Below, one piece after another: positions 1-7,089 of a stretch of DNA of 12,604 bases. Numbering within the stretch: the first letter of the stretch is position 1; every line of letters begins with the position of its first letter. The translations under genes and the position numbers were made by a program. The notes beneath the pieces are model-generated. The model did not search any database and was not told the DNA's origin. It worked only from the letters and a program-made list of their open reading frames with translations. Source of the stretch: an uncultured Christensenella sp. (GTDB lineage: Bacteria > Bacillota > Clostridia > Christensenellales > Borkfalkiaceae); assembly GCA_910583855.1 (NCBI GenBank), contig CAJTYL010000020.1, positions 1-12,604 of the forward strand. The letters run 5' to 3'.

Positions 1-149
1 TACACCTATTATATTATTAGATGTATTTTTCTGCAAATCCCAATCGCAGATTAACCCCCTGATATGCCGTAGATACCGTACTTTTTACAAAATCCTTTGA
101 AATCTTTTAACAAAAAAGATTTTCGGCACAGTTTTTGAAACCGCAATTT

Positions 150-176
150 AGGCTTCCCCCCGTTGGGGACGAGCCT
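150..176. repeat. Hairpin at left edge of repeat element
   Basis: AGGCT then TCCCC (150-159) pairs with GGGGA (165-169) and, after a two-base bulge, AGCCT (172-176). The loop is five bases. No T-tract follows, so it is not an obvious terminator. Confidence 0.6.
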
Positions 177-184
177 TGATTTCT

Positions 185-209
185 CAAAACAGCACAGTGC
201 GCTGTTTTG
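185..209. repeat. Hairpin, perfect 9-bp stem
   Basis: CAAAACAGC (185-193) is exactly complementary to GCTGTTTTG (201-209), with a 7-nt loop. It lies inside the proposed repeat element. Confidence 0.7.
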
Positions 210-256
210 CAAGGCGGAGAGGAGTGAGCGCATAACAGCGCGCGAACGGTGACCGA

Positions 257-283
257 GGCGGCTGCTGTTTCCTTACAGCCGCC
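257..283. repeat. Hairpin, perfect 8-bp GC-rich stem
   Basis: GGCGGCTG (257-264) pairs with CAGCCGCC (276-283) around an 11-nt loop. It overlaps the sequence that recurs inverted at 12577-12604. Confidence 0.7.
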
Positions 284-290
284 GAGAAGC
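261..290 (+). repeat. Dispersed repeat, copy 1
   Basis: Bases 261-290 (starting GCTGCTGT, ending GAGAAGC) recur on the opposite strand at 12577-12604. Aligned by eye there is one substitution over 28 compared positions plus a two-base gap (TT at 269-270 present here only). The match fades beyond base 291. Confidence 0.75.
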
Positions 291-315
291 TGCCGCGTAA
301 CTTGCGTAAGCGGCT

Positions 316-351
316 GATGAGGCTAATAATTTTTACCGAATAAGCCTCATC
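316..351. repeat. Hairpin, perfect 9-bp stem
   Basis: GATGAGGCT (316-324) pairs with AGCCTCATC (343-351), with an 18-nt AT-rich loop. It is part of the proposed repeat element. Confidence 0.65.
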
Positions 352-383
352 CGTCTTAATCTCGCAAGGCTACGGTTAAGCCA

Positions 384-402
384 CCTTCCCCGACTGGGAA
401 GG
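384..402. repeat. Hairpin at right edge of repeat element
   Basis: CCTTCCC (384-390) pairs with GGGAAGG (396-402) around a 5-nt loop. Flanking TAAGCC (377-382) and GGCTTA (401-406) are also complementary and could form an alternative, longer pairing. No T-tract follows. Confidence 0.65.
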
Positions 403-420
403 CTTAGTTGCGGCAAGAAG

Positions 421-448
421 TTGTACTCCGAAAAATCTTTGTTAAAAG
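421..448 (+). promoter_or_regulatory. Weak candidate promoter for the surface-protein gene
   Basis: TTGTAC (421-426) and TAAAAG (443-448) are spaced by 16 bases and lie about 30 nt upstream of the ATG at 479. Both hexamers deviate from consensus, so this is only the best-placed candidate. Transcription could instead start inside or before the repeat element. Confidence 0.25.
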
Positions 449-478
449 ATACGAACCACTTTGAAGGAGAGAACCACA

Positions 479-3400
479 ATGAAAACTTCATTTTTAGGTA
501 AAGGCAAGTTTAAGCTTGTCTTATTTGCAACACTGTGCACAGTCGTTTTAGGCTGCGCAATTTTCCTGTGCTTCAATATTTATAGTAAAAATAACGGCTC
601 TGCGGACAATGCCGAAGCAACCAAAACCGATATTTCCGCCCGCTGGAAAACTGCAACCCCCACGGCAGACTCGAATGATACGCCCGATATAGTCGGCACC
701 GTAATAGACGACGCTAAAATTAAGATACTGAGTGTACACAATAATAGTAATGATAGTTATGTTATCAGTGAAGACGGACGCACGGCGACCGTTCCTTATA
801 GACCTATATGGGAGGACGGCTGTAGTATATACTTTAATTCCCAATTAGCAAATTGCGTTGATTATGTAACTGATTCAATGTACGAAACTTCTATACCTGC
901 CGGACATATGATTCTTGACGGAACCGAAAACAAAAGCGCCAGCGTAACGTTTACGCCGAAATCGGGTTATACGTTTAAATCGGGCGCAAACAGCGTTACT
1001 CTTACGCTGCAGTACTCGGTAAGAGATATTAGCAGCAATGCTTGGGTTGATGATATTCCCAATCAAATATATACATCTTCCCCGATAGAGCCGACTATTC
1101 GCCTTGCCCTGCATAAAAATTCTGTTTGTTTCCAAAGTGGTGACTATAAAGTGTCTTATAGCAATAACGTGAACGTTGGTACGGCTACGGTCAGGATTTA
1201 CGGCGACAGCACAACCCCTTATATTACGGGTTCAATTACCAAAACCTTTAAAATTGTAGACGGGGCGCACGTAATTAACGGCGCCGGTTATTCCGTCGAA
1301 CTCGAATATACTACGGGTGTTTATACCGGATATAATGAGCCAGCCGTAACTCTTTATAGAAACGGAACGCCGCTTACTATTAATAAAGATTATGCGGTAG
1401 CTTATCATAGCTATAAGTATATAGGTTCAAATAGTATTACAATAACCGGAATAGGCGAATATGCGGGGACAAGAACTGAATACTTTACTTTGACCAGGCT
1501 GAACTTAGACGATACCGCAATAACGCTTAAAACTAATTCCTACGTTTATGACGGACGCAGTAAAACGCCGGGAGTAACTGGTCGTTATCAAGGAGCGGTT
1601 GTTTATGGCTTTTACTGTTATGATGTAACTTATTCGGATAACGTAAACGCGGGTACGGCGACAGTCACGGTCCAGCCCAACAGTTATTATGCTACCGGCA
1701 ATCCCAGAACTTTAACGTTTAAAATAGAAAAGCTGAATTTAGCCGATACCGAGTTAACGTTGGATACCGATACTTTCGTGTATGACGGTTCGACAAAGCT
1801 ACCGGTTCCGACGGTTAAGATTGGAGGCAATACTATTCCCGCGTCCGATTACTCGGTTAGCTATTCAAATAATTTCAAGGCGGGCGAAGCTACCGTTACG
1901 GTTACAGGCAACGGCGGTAACTGCTTCGGAGAAATAAGTAAGAAGTTTACCATAAAACCCCGCAGCATAACGGGCGCTACCGTGGCGGCTATTGCAACAC
2001 AGAATTACACCGGCAACGCAATAGAGCCCTTGCCGCGCATAACGGATTTGGGCAGAACGCTTACAAAAGATACGGATTATACTCTTTCGTACGAGCACAA
2101 TATCGAAATGGGCACCGCAACCGTAATAATAACGGGTAAGGGCAACTTTGCGGGAACTTTGACAGCAAACTTCAAGATAGTTGCAGATATCGATAAAGTG
2201 ACCGTAACGGGAATCGAGCCGGAGTATAAATGGACGGGCGAGGCAATCAAGCCTGAACCGAGCTTAACGTTAGGCGGAGTGCCCCTCGTCAAGGGTACAG
2301 ACTACACCGTTGAGTATACGGACAATACGGATTTAGGCACGGCAACCGTGACTATAAAGGGCATAGGCAACTACAATTCAACTAAAACGATTACCTTTAA
2401 AATAGTTGCCGTGGATATTAACGATGCAACTCTTTCGGGTATAGACAGTAATTACGCATACATAGGCACTGCAATAACGCCTGAACCTCAACTTGTTTTG
2501 GACGGCAAAACTCTTGTAAAAGATACCGATTATACGGTAGCTTATTCCGATAATACCGCTCTCGGTACGGCTACCGTAACAGTGACGGGCAAAGGGAATT
2601 ATACGGGCGTTAAGACGGTAACGTTTGAAATTACGGCGGCGGACGTTGAGAACGCGACCGTAACGGGCGTTGACGAAAGCTATGGGTATAGCGGTAGCGC
2701 GATAGAACCTGCGGTTACGGTAACCCTCGGCGGTTCAACGCTTGTTGCAGACGTCGATTATACGGTAACCTACACAGACAACACCGCCCTCGGTACGGCA
2801 AACGTAACCGTTACGGGCAAAGGAAATTACACGGGCGTAAAGACGGTAATGTTTGAAATTACGGCGGCGGATGTTGAGAACGCGACCATAACGGGCGTTG
2901 ACGAAAGCTACGGGTATACGGGTAGCGCGATTGAGCCTACGGTAACCGTAACGCTCAGCGGCATAACGCTCGTAAAGGATACCGACTATACGGTAAGCTA
3001 TACAAATAATACCGCCCTCGGTACGGCAACCGTGACCGTAACGGGTAAAGGCAATTATACGGGCGTTAAGACCGTAACGTTTGAAATTGTTGCCGCGGAC
3101 GTTGAGAACGCGACCGTAACGGGCGTTGACGAAAGCTACGGGTATACGGGCACGGCAATCGCGCCCACAATTACCGTAACGCTCGGCGGCGTAACGCTCG
3201 TAAAAGATACCGACTATACGGTAAGCTATACAAATAATACCGCCCTCGGTACGGCAACCGTAACCTTAACGGGTAAAGGAAATTATACGGGCGTTAAGAC
3301 CGTAACGTTTGAAATAACCGCGGCGGATATAGCAAAAGCAACTCTTTCGGGTATAGATAAAAATTACCCCTACACGGGCTCGGCAATAACGCCCGAACCT

Positions 3401-5251
3401 CAACTTGTTTTGAACGGCAAAACTCTCGTAAAAGATACCGACTTCACCGTGACTTACCGCAACAATATTAATCTTGGCGCGGCAGTCGTTGAAATAAATG
3501 GTATCGGCAATTACACGGGCACAAAGTCAACCGCGTTCACGGTAATAAAAGCCAATATCGGCACGGCTCGGGTCGATTCGGTTAATCCCGAGTACGAGCA
3601 TACGGGCGCGGCGATAGAGCCGCCGCCCGTGGTAACGCTTAACGGCGTAACCCTCGTAAAGGACAGGGATTACACGGTTGAATATGAAAATAACGTAGAG
3701 ATAGGCACTGCGACTTACAAGATAACAGGTACAGGCAACTACGAGGGCAGTATAACGGGCTCGTTTAAAATCACGATTGCGTTGCCCAAGGTTGAAGTTA
3801 ATTTCGTGTCCTACAACGGCACGGATAAGCTTTTTGCGGGTAAGGCGCTGCCCGAAATCACGGCTACCGCAACCTATAACGGCGCAACCGTTGAGGGAAC
3901 CTTATCCTGGGATTTGAAAGACCCTATTCTCGAAGAGGGCACTCACGATTATTATTGGACTTTTACCCCCGCGGACGCCGACAATTTCGCCGTTGTTACG
4001 GGATATAAAACGCTCACAGCCGAAAAACCAAACTACATAGCAATCCGCGCAGAGTGGAGAAGCGGCTCGCAACCCGAGCTTTTCACCTCGTCCACGATAG
4101 CGTTTTTAAAACAAAACCTTAAAATTACAGGTATTTTCAGTAGCGGAGACGTTGACGAAATCGTCGGCGGATATGCGCTCGTAGGGAGCTGGGACAGTCC
4201 CGAAGCAACCAACACAGTAAAAATGCCCGTAAACGGCGGTGACGATTTTACGGTTACAGTAAACTTCGGCGCTTGGTCGGATACTATTGTTTCAGTGGTT
4301 ATTCAGGACGTAATTTTAAAGGAAATTACCGTTGACTCCGCAGAGGGCAAAGAGATAAAAACCGAGTATACCGCCCTTGACGGGTTTGACGTTTCGTCCG
4401 TCACCGTAACCGCTAAATACAACGACGGTAGCGAAAAAGTTTTACCTTCGGGTAACAACGGATACTCGGTAGTTTACGAAAAAGGCGCGGACAGCCTGCA
4501 ATACGGCGATACTAAGGTTACTTTAAGTTTCACCGATAACGGTGTAACTAAAACGGTTGAAGTAAACGGACTGACTATATCTAAAAAGCCGCTTGACAAA
4601 CCGCTCGTATTTGCTCCCGAGGACACCGATTATAACTACGGCAACCCCGTTACGGACGGTATTGGGTTAAAGGATTTGCCCGATTGGATTAACGTAACTT
4701 ACGTGTACGAGGACGAGGAGGGGAATATCCTTGACCCGTCCGCCGTAAAGAACGCGGGCAAGTACAAGGTAACGGCAAAGTTCACCGTGGACAAAAACCA
4801 CGCGGATATTGCCGACATTACGGCGACGTTTGAAGTGAAGAAGCTGACCCCCGCAATAAATCCTTCCGTGGGCGGAAGTCTTTCCGTAGGCAAAAGCCTA
4901 TCGGAGCTTACCGTCGTAGCGGGCGGAGAAGCCCCTGCGGGCAAGCTGACGTGGGATAACTCCGCGTACCAACTTCAAGAGGGTGTGAACAAATGTTACT
5001 ACACGTTTACGCCCGACGATACGGTCAACTTCAACGTCGTTCACGGCTTCGTCGAAGTCACGGCAAGCGGAGAGATTGCGCCCGTTGTAAACGGCACGGG
5101 GCTTGTCGGCTGGCAGATTGCGCTTATAGTCGTCTGTCTCGTCGTGGTTGCGATTGCACTTATCGCGCTTATGGTCGCGTTGAAGTCGCGCCGTGCGGCG
5201 GCGGATGCCGACGGGTTCTACGACGACGCATCGCCCGAAGACATGAAGTGA
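479..5251 (+). CDS. Large repeat-containing membrane-anchored surface protein
   Basis: This 1590-residue protein is probably an exported cell-surface adhesin or scaffold; its ligand is unknown. I chose ATG 479 over an in-frame TTG at 461 because AAGGAGA (464-470) sits 8 nt before 479 and would lie inside the gene otherwise. Residues 1-12 are basic and 13-35 hydrophobic, as in a signal peptide or anchor. Residues from about 190 to 1106 form about twelve related beta-rich modules with the recurring pattern YTG.AI.P, DYTV.Y.NN, LGTATVT and GKGNYTG. Modules starting at residues 575, 651, 727, 803, 879, 955 and 1031 are each 76 residues. The C-terminal part has a Big_3-like domain (DGFDVSSVTVTAKYNDGS) and two copies of a YYxFTPxDxxNF module. 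A helix at about 1546-1568 followed by KSRR anchors the C terminus. There is no LPXTG, catalytic motif or SLH domain. Confidence 0.85.
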   Translation: MKTSFLGKGKFKLVLFATLCTVVLGCAIFLCFNIYSKNNGSADNAEATKTDISARWKTATPTADSNDTPDIVGTVIDDAKIKILSVHNNSNDSYVISEDGRTATVPYRPIWEDGCSIYFNSQLANCVDYVTDSMYETSIPAGHMILDGTENKSASVTFTPKSGYTFKSGANSVTLTLQYSVRDISSNAWVDDIPNQIYTSSPIEPTIRLALHKNSVCFQSGDYKVSYSNNVNVGTATVRIYGDSTTPYITGSITKTFKIVDGAHVINGAGYSVELEYTTGVYTGYNEPAVTLYRNGTPLTINKDYAVAYHSYKYIGSNSITITGIGEYAGTRTEYFTLTRLNLDDTAITLKTNSYVYDGRSKTPGVTGRYQGAVVYGFYCYDVTYSDNVNAGTATVTVQPNSYYATGNPRTLTFKIEKLNLADTELTLDTDTFVYDGSTKLPVPTVKIGGNTIPASDYSVSYSNNFKAGEATVTVTGNGGNCFGEISKKFTIKPRSITGATVAAIATQNYTGNAIEPLPRITDLGRTLTKDTDYTLSYEHNIEMGTATVIITGKGNFAGTLTANFKIVADIDKVTVTGIEPEYKWTGEAIKPEPSLTLGGVPLVKGTDYTVEYTDNTDLGTATVTIKGIGNYNSTKTITFKIVAVDINDATLSGIDSNYAYIGTAITPEPQLVLDGKTLVKDTDYTVAYSDNTALGTATVTVTGKGNYTGVKTVTFEITAADVENATVTGVDESYGYSGSAIEPAVTVTLGGSTLVADVDYTVTYTDNTALGTANVTVTGKGNYTGVKTVMFEITAADVENATITGVDESYGYTGSAIEPTVTVTLSGITLVKDTDYTVSYTNNTALGTATVTVTGKGNYTGVKTVTFEIVAADVENATVTGVDESYGYTGTAIAPTITVTLGGVTLVKDTDYTVSYTNNTALGTATVTLTGKGNYTGVKTVTFEITAADIAKATLSGIDKNYPYTGSAITPEPQLVLNGKTLVKDTDFTVTYRNNINLGAAVVEINGIGNYTGTKSTAFTVIKANIGTARVDSVNPEYEHTGAAIEPPPVVTLNGVTLVKDRDYTVEYENNVEIGTATYKITGTGNYEGSITGSFKITIALPKVEVNFVSYNGTDKLFAGKALPEITATATYNGATVEGTLSWDLKDPILEEGTHDYYWTFTPADADNFAVVTGYKTLTAEKPNYIAIRAEWRSGSQPELFTSSTIAFLKQNLKITGIFSSGDVDEIVGGYALVGSWDSPEATNTVKMPVNGGDDFTVTVNFGAWSDTIVSVVIQDVILKEITVDSAEGKEIKTEYTALDGFDVSSVTVTAKYNDGSEKVLPSGNNGYSVVYEKGADSLQYGDTKVTLSFTDNGVTKTVEVNGLTISKKPLDKPLVFAPEDTDYNYGNPVTDGIGLKDLPDWINVTYVYEDEEGNILDPSAVKNAGKYKVTAKFTVDKNHADIADITATFEVKKLTPAINPSVGGSLSVGKSLSELTVVAGGEAPAGKLTWDNSAYQLQEGVNKCYYTFTPDDTVNFNVVHGFVEVTASGEIAPVVNGTGLVGWQIALIVVCLVVVAIALIALMVALKSRRAAADADGFYDDASPEDMK
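1979..3796 (+). repeat. Tandem intragenic repeat: one 222-bp and seven 228-bp modules
   Basis: Within the surface-protein gene, equivalent codons fall at 1979, 2201, 2429, 2657, 2885, 3113, 3341 and 3569. The first interval is 222 bp; all later ones are exactly 228 bp (76 codons). The modules starting at 2885 and 3113 share an uninterrupted identical run of 56 bases (2978-3033 and 3206-3261). Modules from 2429 to 3340 are clearly closest to one another. Four more diverged protein-level modules precede this block. The DNA-level identity points to recent unequal crossing-over or slippage rather than selection on the protein alone. Confidence 0.9.
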
Positions 5252-5260
5252 TTTTTTAAG

Positions 5261-5285
5261 ATGGCTCGCCCGTAAGGGCTTCCAT
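5261..5285. other. GNRA-capped hairpin after surface-protein gene
   Basis: ATGG (5261-5264) and GCCC (5268-5271) pair with GGGC (5276-5279) and CCAT (5282-5285). The loop is GTAA, a GNRA tetraloop in RNA, with a small internal loop between the two stem segments. It lies 10 nt after the stop codon. A T6 run (5252-5257) precedes rather than follows it, so it is not a standard terminator on the plus strand. Confidence 0.45.
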
Positions 5286-5288
5286 AAT

Positions 5289-5369
5289 AACCTGCGTGCA
5301 AAGCCTGAGTGGTTAAAAGAAATAGTGTGGTTACGTTCTCCGAATATGGCTAAGTAATGCACGCAGGTT
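5289..5369. repeat. 12-bp perfect inverted repeat enclosing 57 nt
   Basis: AACCTGCGTGCA (5289-5300) is exactly complementary to TGCACGCAGGTT (5358-5369). Just inside, AGCC (5302-5305) and GGCT (5348-5351) can extend the stem. The interior also has a direct repeat, GTGGTTA, at 5309-5315 and 5327-5333. It could be an untranslated structured RNA or a small mobile repeat. There is no open frame and no T-tract after it. Confidence 0.55.
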
Positions 5370-5381
5370 TAATTTGATTAT

Positions 5382-5414
5382 AAAGAGGCGCGGACTTCAA
5401 GTCCGCGCCTCTTT
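5382..5414. terminator. Strong intrinsic terminator between convergent units
   Basis: A perfect 14-bp stem, 5382-5395 with 5401-5414 (core GAGGCGCGGAC / GTCCGCGCCTC), has a 5-nt loop TTCAA. On the plus strand it is followed by a T-rich tract (5412-5422, mostly T), so it should end the surface-protein transcript. Seen from the minus strand it lies only 8 nt after the ATPase stop codon and is followed by a weaker T-rich stretch, so it probably serves both directions. Confidence 0.88.
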
Positions 5415-5421
5415 TATTTTT

Positions 5422-6330
5422 TTATAAAACTTTCGATAAAAAATCTTTCAGTCTGTCGTTTTCGGGGTTTGTGAAAATTTTTTCCGGCGAACCCTGTTCT
5501 GTTACGTTACCGCCGTCCATAAACAGAATGCGCGTAGCAATCTCCCGCGCAAAACCCATTTCATGTGTAACTATAACCATAGTCATCCCCTCGTCGGCAA
5601 GCCCTTTAATAAGGCTTAAAACCTCCCCGACCATCTCGGGGTCAAGGGCGGAAGTGGGCTCGTCAAACAGCATTACCTTTGGATTCATAGCGAGTGCGCG
5701 GATAATTGCAATTCTCTGCCGTTGCCCGCCCGAAAGGGTGGAAGGGTAAACGCCCGCCTTGTCCTCAAGCCCTATGCGCCTCAAAAGCCGTAATGCGTTT
5801 TCCTCCGCTTCGTTTTTTATTTTCTTTTTATCCGTTTCAACGGGCGTAACTGGCGCTTTGCAGTCCTTTTTTTTGAAAATATTGCAAAATTTAATATTAA
5901 AGTTAAGCCGTTTAAGCTTTTTAAGCTCCTGTAATTGCACGTGAACGGGGGCGTACGTGATATTTTTCAATACCGTCATATTGTTGAACAGATTAAAGTT
6001 CTGGAATACCATGCCCATTCTGCGCCGTTGAACGTTTATGTCCACCTTCAAATCGCATAGGTTAAAGCCTTCAAAAAAAACGTAACCGTCCGTCGGGTCT
6101 TCGAGCATATTCAAACACCGCAAAAAAGTACTTTTCCCGCTTCCCGAAGGACCAATAATAGCTATCTTTTCACCAGCGTAAATTTTTTCGTTTATATCCG
6201 ATAAAACCTTTAAATTGCCGTAGGTCTTAGAAAGATGCTGAACTTCCAAAAGCGCCTCGGGGTCAAACGGTTCAACAGGTACAGAGCGCTTATTCATATA
6301 TTTCGGTTGGTATTCTTTAACGTTTTTCAC
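5422..6330 (-). CDS. Polar amino acid ABC transporter ATPase with insertion
   Basis: This cytoplasmic ATP-hydrolysing subunit energises amino acid import with the permease and binding protein encoded upstream. At 302 residues it is longer than the usual 240-250 of GlnQ/HisP-type proteins. Visible motifs are Walker A GPSGSGKST (60-68), Q-loop VFQNFNLF (108-115), signature LSGGQRQR (199-206), Walker B VMLFDEPTSALDPE (219-232) and the switch histidine in THEMGF (255-260). The extra length is an N-terminal extension of about 27 residues and a lysine-rich insertion at about 133-172, between the Q-loop region and the signature helix. The start is GTG at 6330. GGAGG (6341-6345 on the plus-strand map) precedes it by 10 nt and lies within the permease's last codons; the frames overlap by 14 bp. 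The inner ATG at residue 12 has no ribosome site. Confidence 0.93.
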   Translation of the reverse strand: MKNVKEYQPKYMNKRSVPVEPFDPEALLEVQHLSKTYGNLKVLSDINEKIYAGEKIAIIGPSGSGKSTFLRCLNMLEDPTDGYVFFEGFNLCDLKVDINVQRRRMGMVFQNFNLFNNMTVLKNITYAPVHVQLQELKKLKRLNFNIKFCNIFKKKDCKAPVTPVETDKKKIKNEAEENALRLLRRIGLEDKAGVYPSTLSGGQRQRIAIIRALAMNPKVMLFDEPTSALDPEMVGEVLSLIKGLADEGMTMVIVTHEMGFAREIATRILFMDGGNVTEQGSPEKIFTNPENDRLKDFLSKVL

Positions 6331-7015
6331 CCTTTCTCAACCTCCTTTCGACTAATTTAAGTAATAAGACGAAGATATAAACAACCAGTAAATATAGCAC
6401 TGCGGCGACGGTGTATGCGGCAATGTAAGACGTTTTGAACGTAACTGTGTTAGCCGCTGCGCTGAGGTCGAATGTCAGAGTGCCTACCGTTGAGCCGACA
6501 AGAGCGATAATTGCCGTTTCTTTTAAGAGTGCTATAATTTCGTTTCCTATTGCGGGAATAATGTTTTTGACTGCCTGCGGCATAATTATGCGAACCATAG
6601 TAACCGTCCAGGAAAGTCCGATTGCTCTGCCCGCTTCAAGCTGCCCTTTGTCTACGGAAGAAATGCCCGCGCGTATATTTTCCGAAATATACGCGCCGCT
6701 GTTTATTCCGAAAGTCAGAATCGCCGCATACGGTTTAAAACCGGGTATAGTAAAAACGGCAAAGCACCAGAAAAATAGTTGCAACGCGACGGGTGTGCCG
6801 CGGAAAACGGTGGTGTAAATATTGCATATAAATGCGGGAATCTTCATCAATTTATTGTGTTCTGCCGCAATCTTCACAAGCGCAACCGTAAAACCCAATA
6901 TCAACCCGATGAGGGCGGATATAAACGTGAGCGCAAGAGTGTTTCCGAAACCGCTCAAATAATAGCCGATATATTCTTTGTTGGAAAAAATCTTATATAA
7001 ATCCTGAAAATACAT
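6317..7015 (-). CDS. Polar amino acid ABC transporter permease (HisM/GlnP family)
   Basis: This 232-residue integral membrane protein forms the import channel, probably as a homodimer because only one permease gene is present. Hydrophobic segments lie at about 20-47, 60-90, 96-112, 160-180 and 196-222. FRGTPVALQLFF (71-82) is a family hallmark. EAGRAIGLS (127-135), followed by IIMPQA, is the EAA loop that docks on the ATPase. The C terminus is basic (ERRLRKGEKR). The ATG at 7015 is preceded by AAAGGTAAG at a suitable distance. The gene lies 74 nt after the binding-protein gene with a hairpin between, and overlaps the ATPase gene by 14 bp, so the latter two are probably translationally coupled. 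The substrate cannot be read from this subunit. Confidence 0.93.
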   Translation of the reverse strand: MYFQDLYKIFSNKEYIGYYLSGFGNTLALTFISALIGLILGFTVALVKIAAEHNKLMKIPAFICNIYTTVFRGTPVALQLFFWCFAVFTIPGFKPYAAILTFGINSGAYISENIRAGISSVDKGQLEAGRAIGLSWTVTMVRIIMPQAVKNIIPAIGNEIIALLKETAIIALVGSTVGTLTFDLSAAANTVTFKTSYIAAYTVAAVLYLLVVYIFVLLLKLVERRLRKGEKR

Positions 7016-7043
7016 AATTACAGCTTACCTTTAAACAAAATAC

Positions 7044-7065
7044 AACCGGAGATTATTCTCCGGTT
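7044..7065 (-). promoter_or_regulatory. Intercistronic hairpin after binding-protein gene
   Basis: AACCGGAGA (7044-7052) pairs perfectly with TCTCCGGTT (7057-7065); the loop is 4 nt. In the transcribed (minus) direction it comes 24 nt after the binding-protein stop and is followed by an interrupted U-rich stretch (GTATTTTGTTT). This fits a leaky terminator or an mRNA-stabilising hairpin, which would leave more binding-protein mRNA than permease/ATPase mRNA, as is common in such operons. The regulatory role is inference. Confidence 0.65.
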
Positions 7066-7089
7066 AAGTATTAACTGTGTTTTTAAGTC

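Larger units (their letters stand above)
148..406. repeat. Putative dispersed repeat / MITE-like element
   Basis: The left edge (about 148-177) is a hairpin rich in CCCCC/GGGG flanked by AGGCT/AGCCT. The right edge (about 377-406), read on the opposite strand, is a similar hairpin: CTAAGCCTTCCC, a short loop, then GGGGAAGG. The two edges therefore resemble imperfect terminal inverted repeats enclosing about 200 nt of further stem-loops. Similar CCTTCCC/GGGAAGG intergenic hairpins are familiar from gut Firmicutes genomes, as I recall. The exact boundaries are a guess, and I see no flanking duplication. Confidence 0.4.
1..460. other. Gene-free, hairpin-rich leader region
   Basis: No believable gene is present. 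The only open frame of note (51-233, minus strand, 60 codons) runs through the hairpins, has no clear ribosome site and has an unremarkable protein sequence. From about 148 to 406 the DNA is packed with inverted repeats: 150-176, 185-209, 257-283, 316-351 and 384-402, each listed separately. The first 140 bases hold only AT-rich sequence with no structure I can name. The compact run of stems, and the match of 261-290 to the far end of the window, suggest a non-coding dispersed repeat element. That interpretation is inference; no transposase or clear target-site duplication is visible. Confidence 0.6.

Noticed and set aside
51..233. 60-codon open frame on the minus strand in the leader region
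   Set aside because: It runs through the repeat-element hairpins, has no ribosome site or family resemblance, and the length is expected by chance.
461..478. In-frame TTG as an earlier start of the surface-protein gene
   Set aside because: The Shine-Dalgarno sequence AAGGAGA at 464-470 would lie inside the coding region; ATG 479 is correctly spaced from it.
479..600. Surface protein as a lipoprotein (VLGC at residues 23-26)
   Set aside because: The match to a lipobox is poor, hydrophobic sequence continues past the cysteine, and the protein already has a C-terminal membrane anchor.
1979..3796. Regular 228-bp repeats as a CRISPR array
   Set aside because: The repeats are contiguous coding modules without spacers and are far longer than CRISPR repeats.
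4898..5362. 154-codon open frame antisense to the end of the surface-protein gene
   Set aside because: It is Arg/His-rich shadow sequence, crosses the 3' structured region, and the plus-strand frame is clearly the coding one.
5289..5369. Long inverted repeat as an intrinsic terminator
   Set aside because: The interior is 57 nt and no T-tract follows; the real terminator is at 5382-5414.
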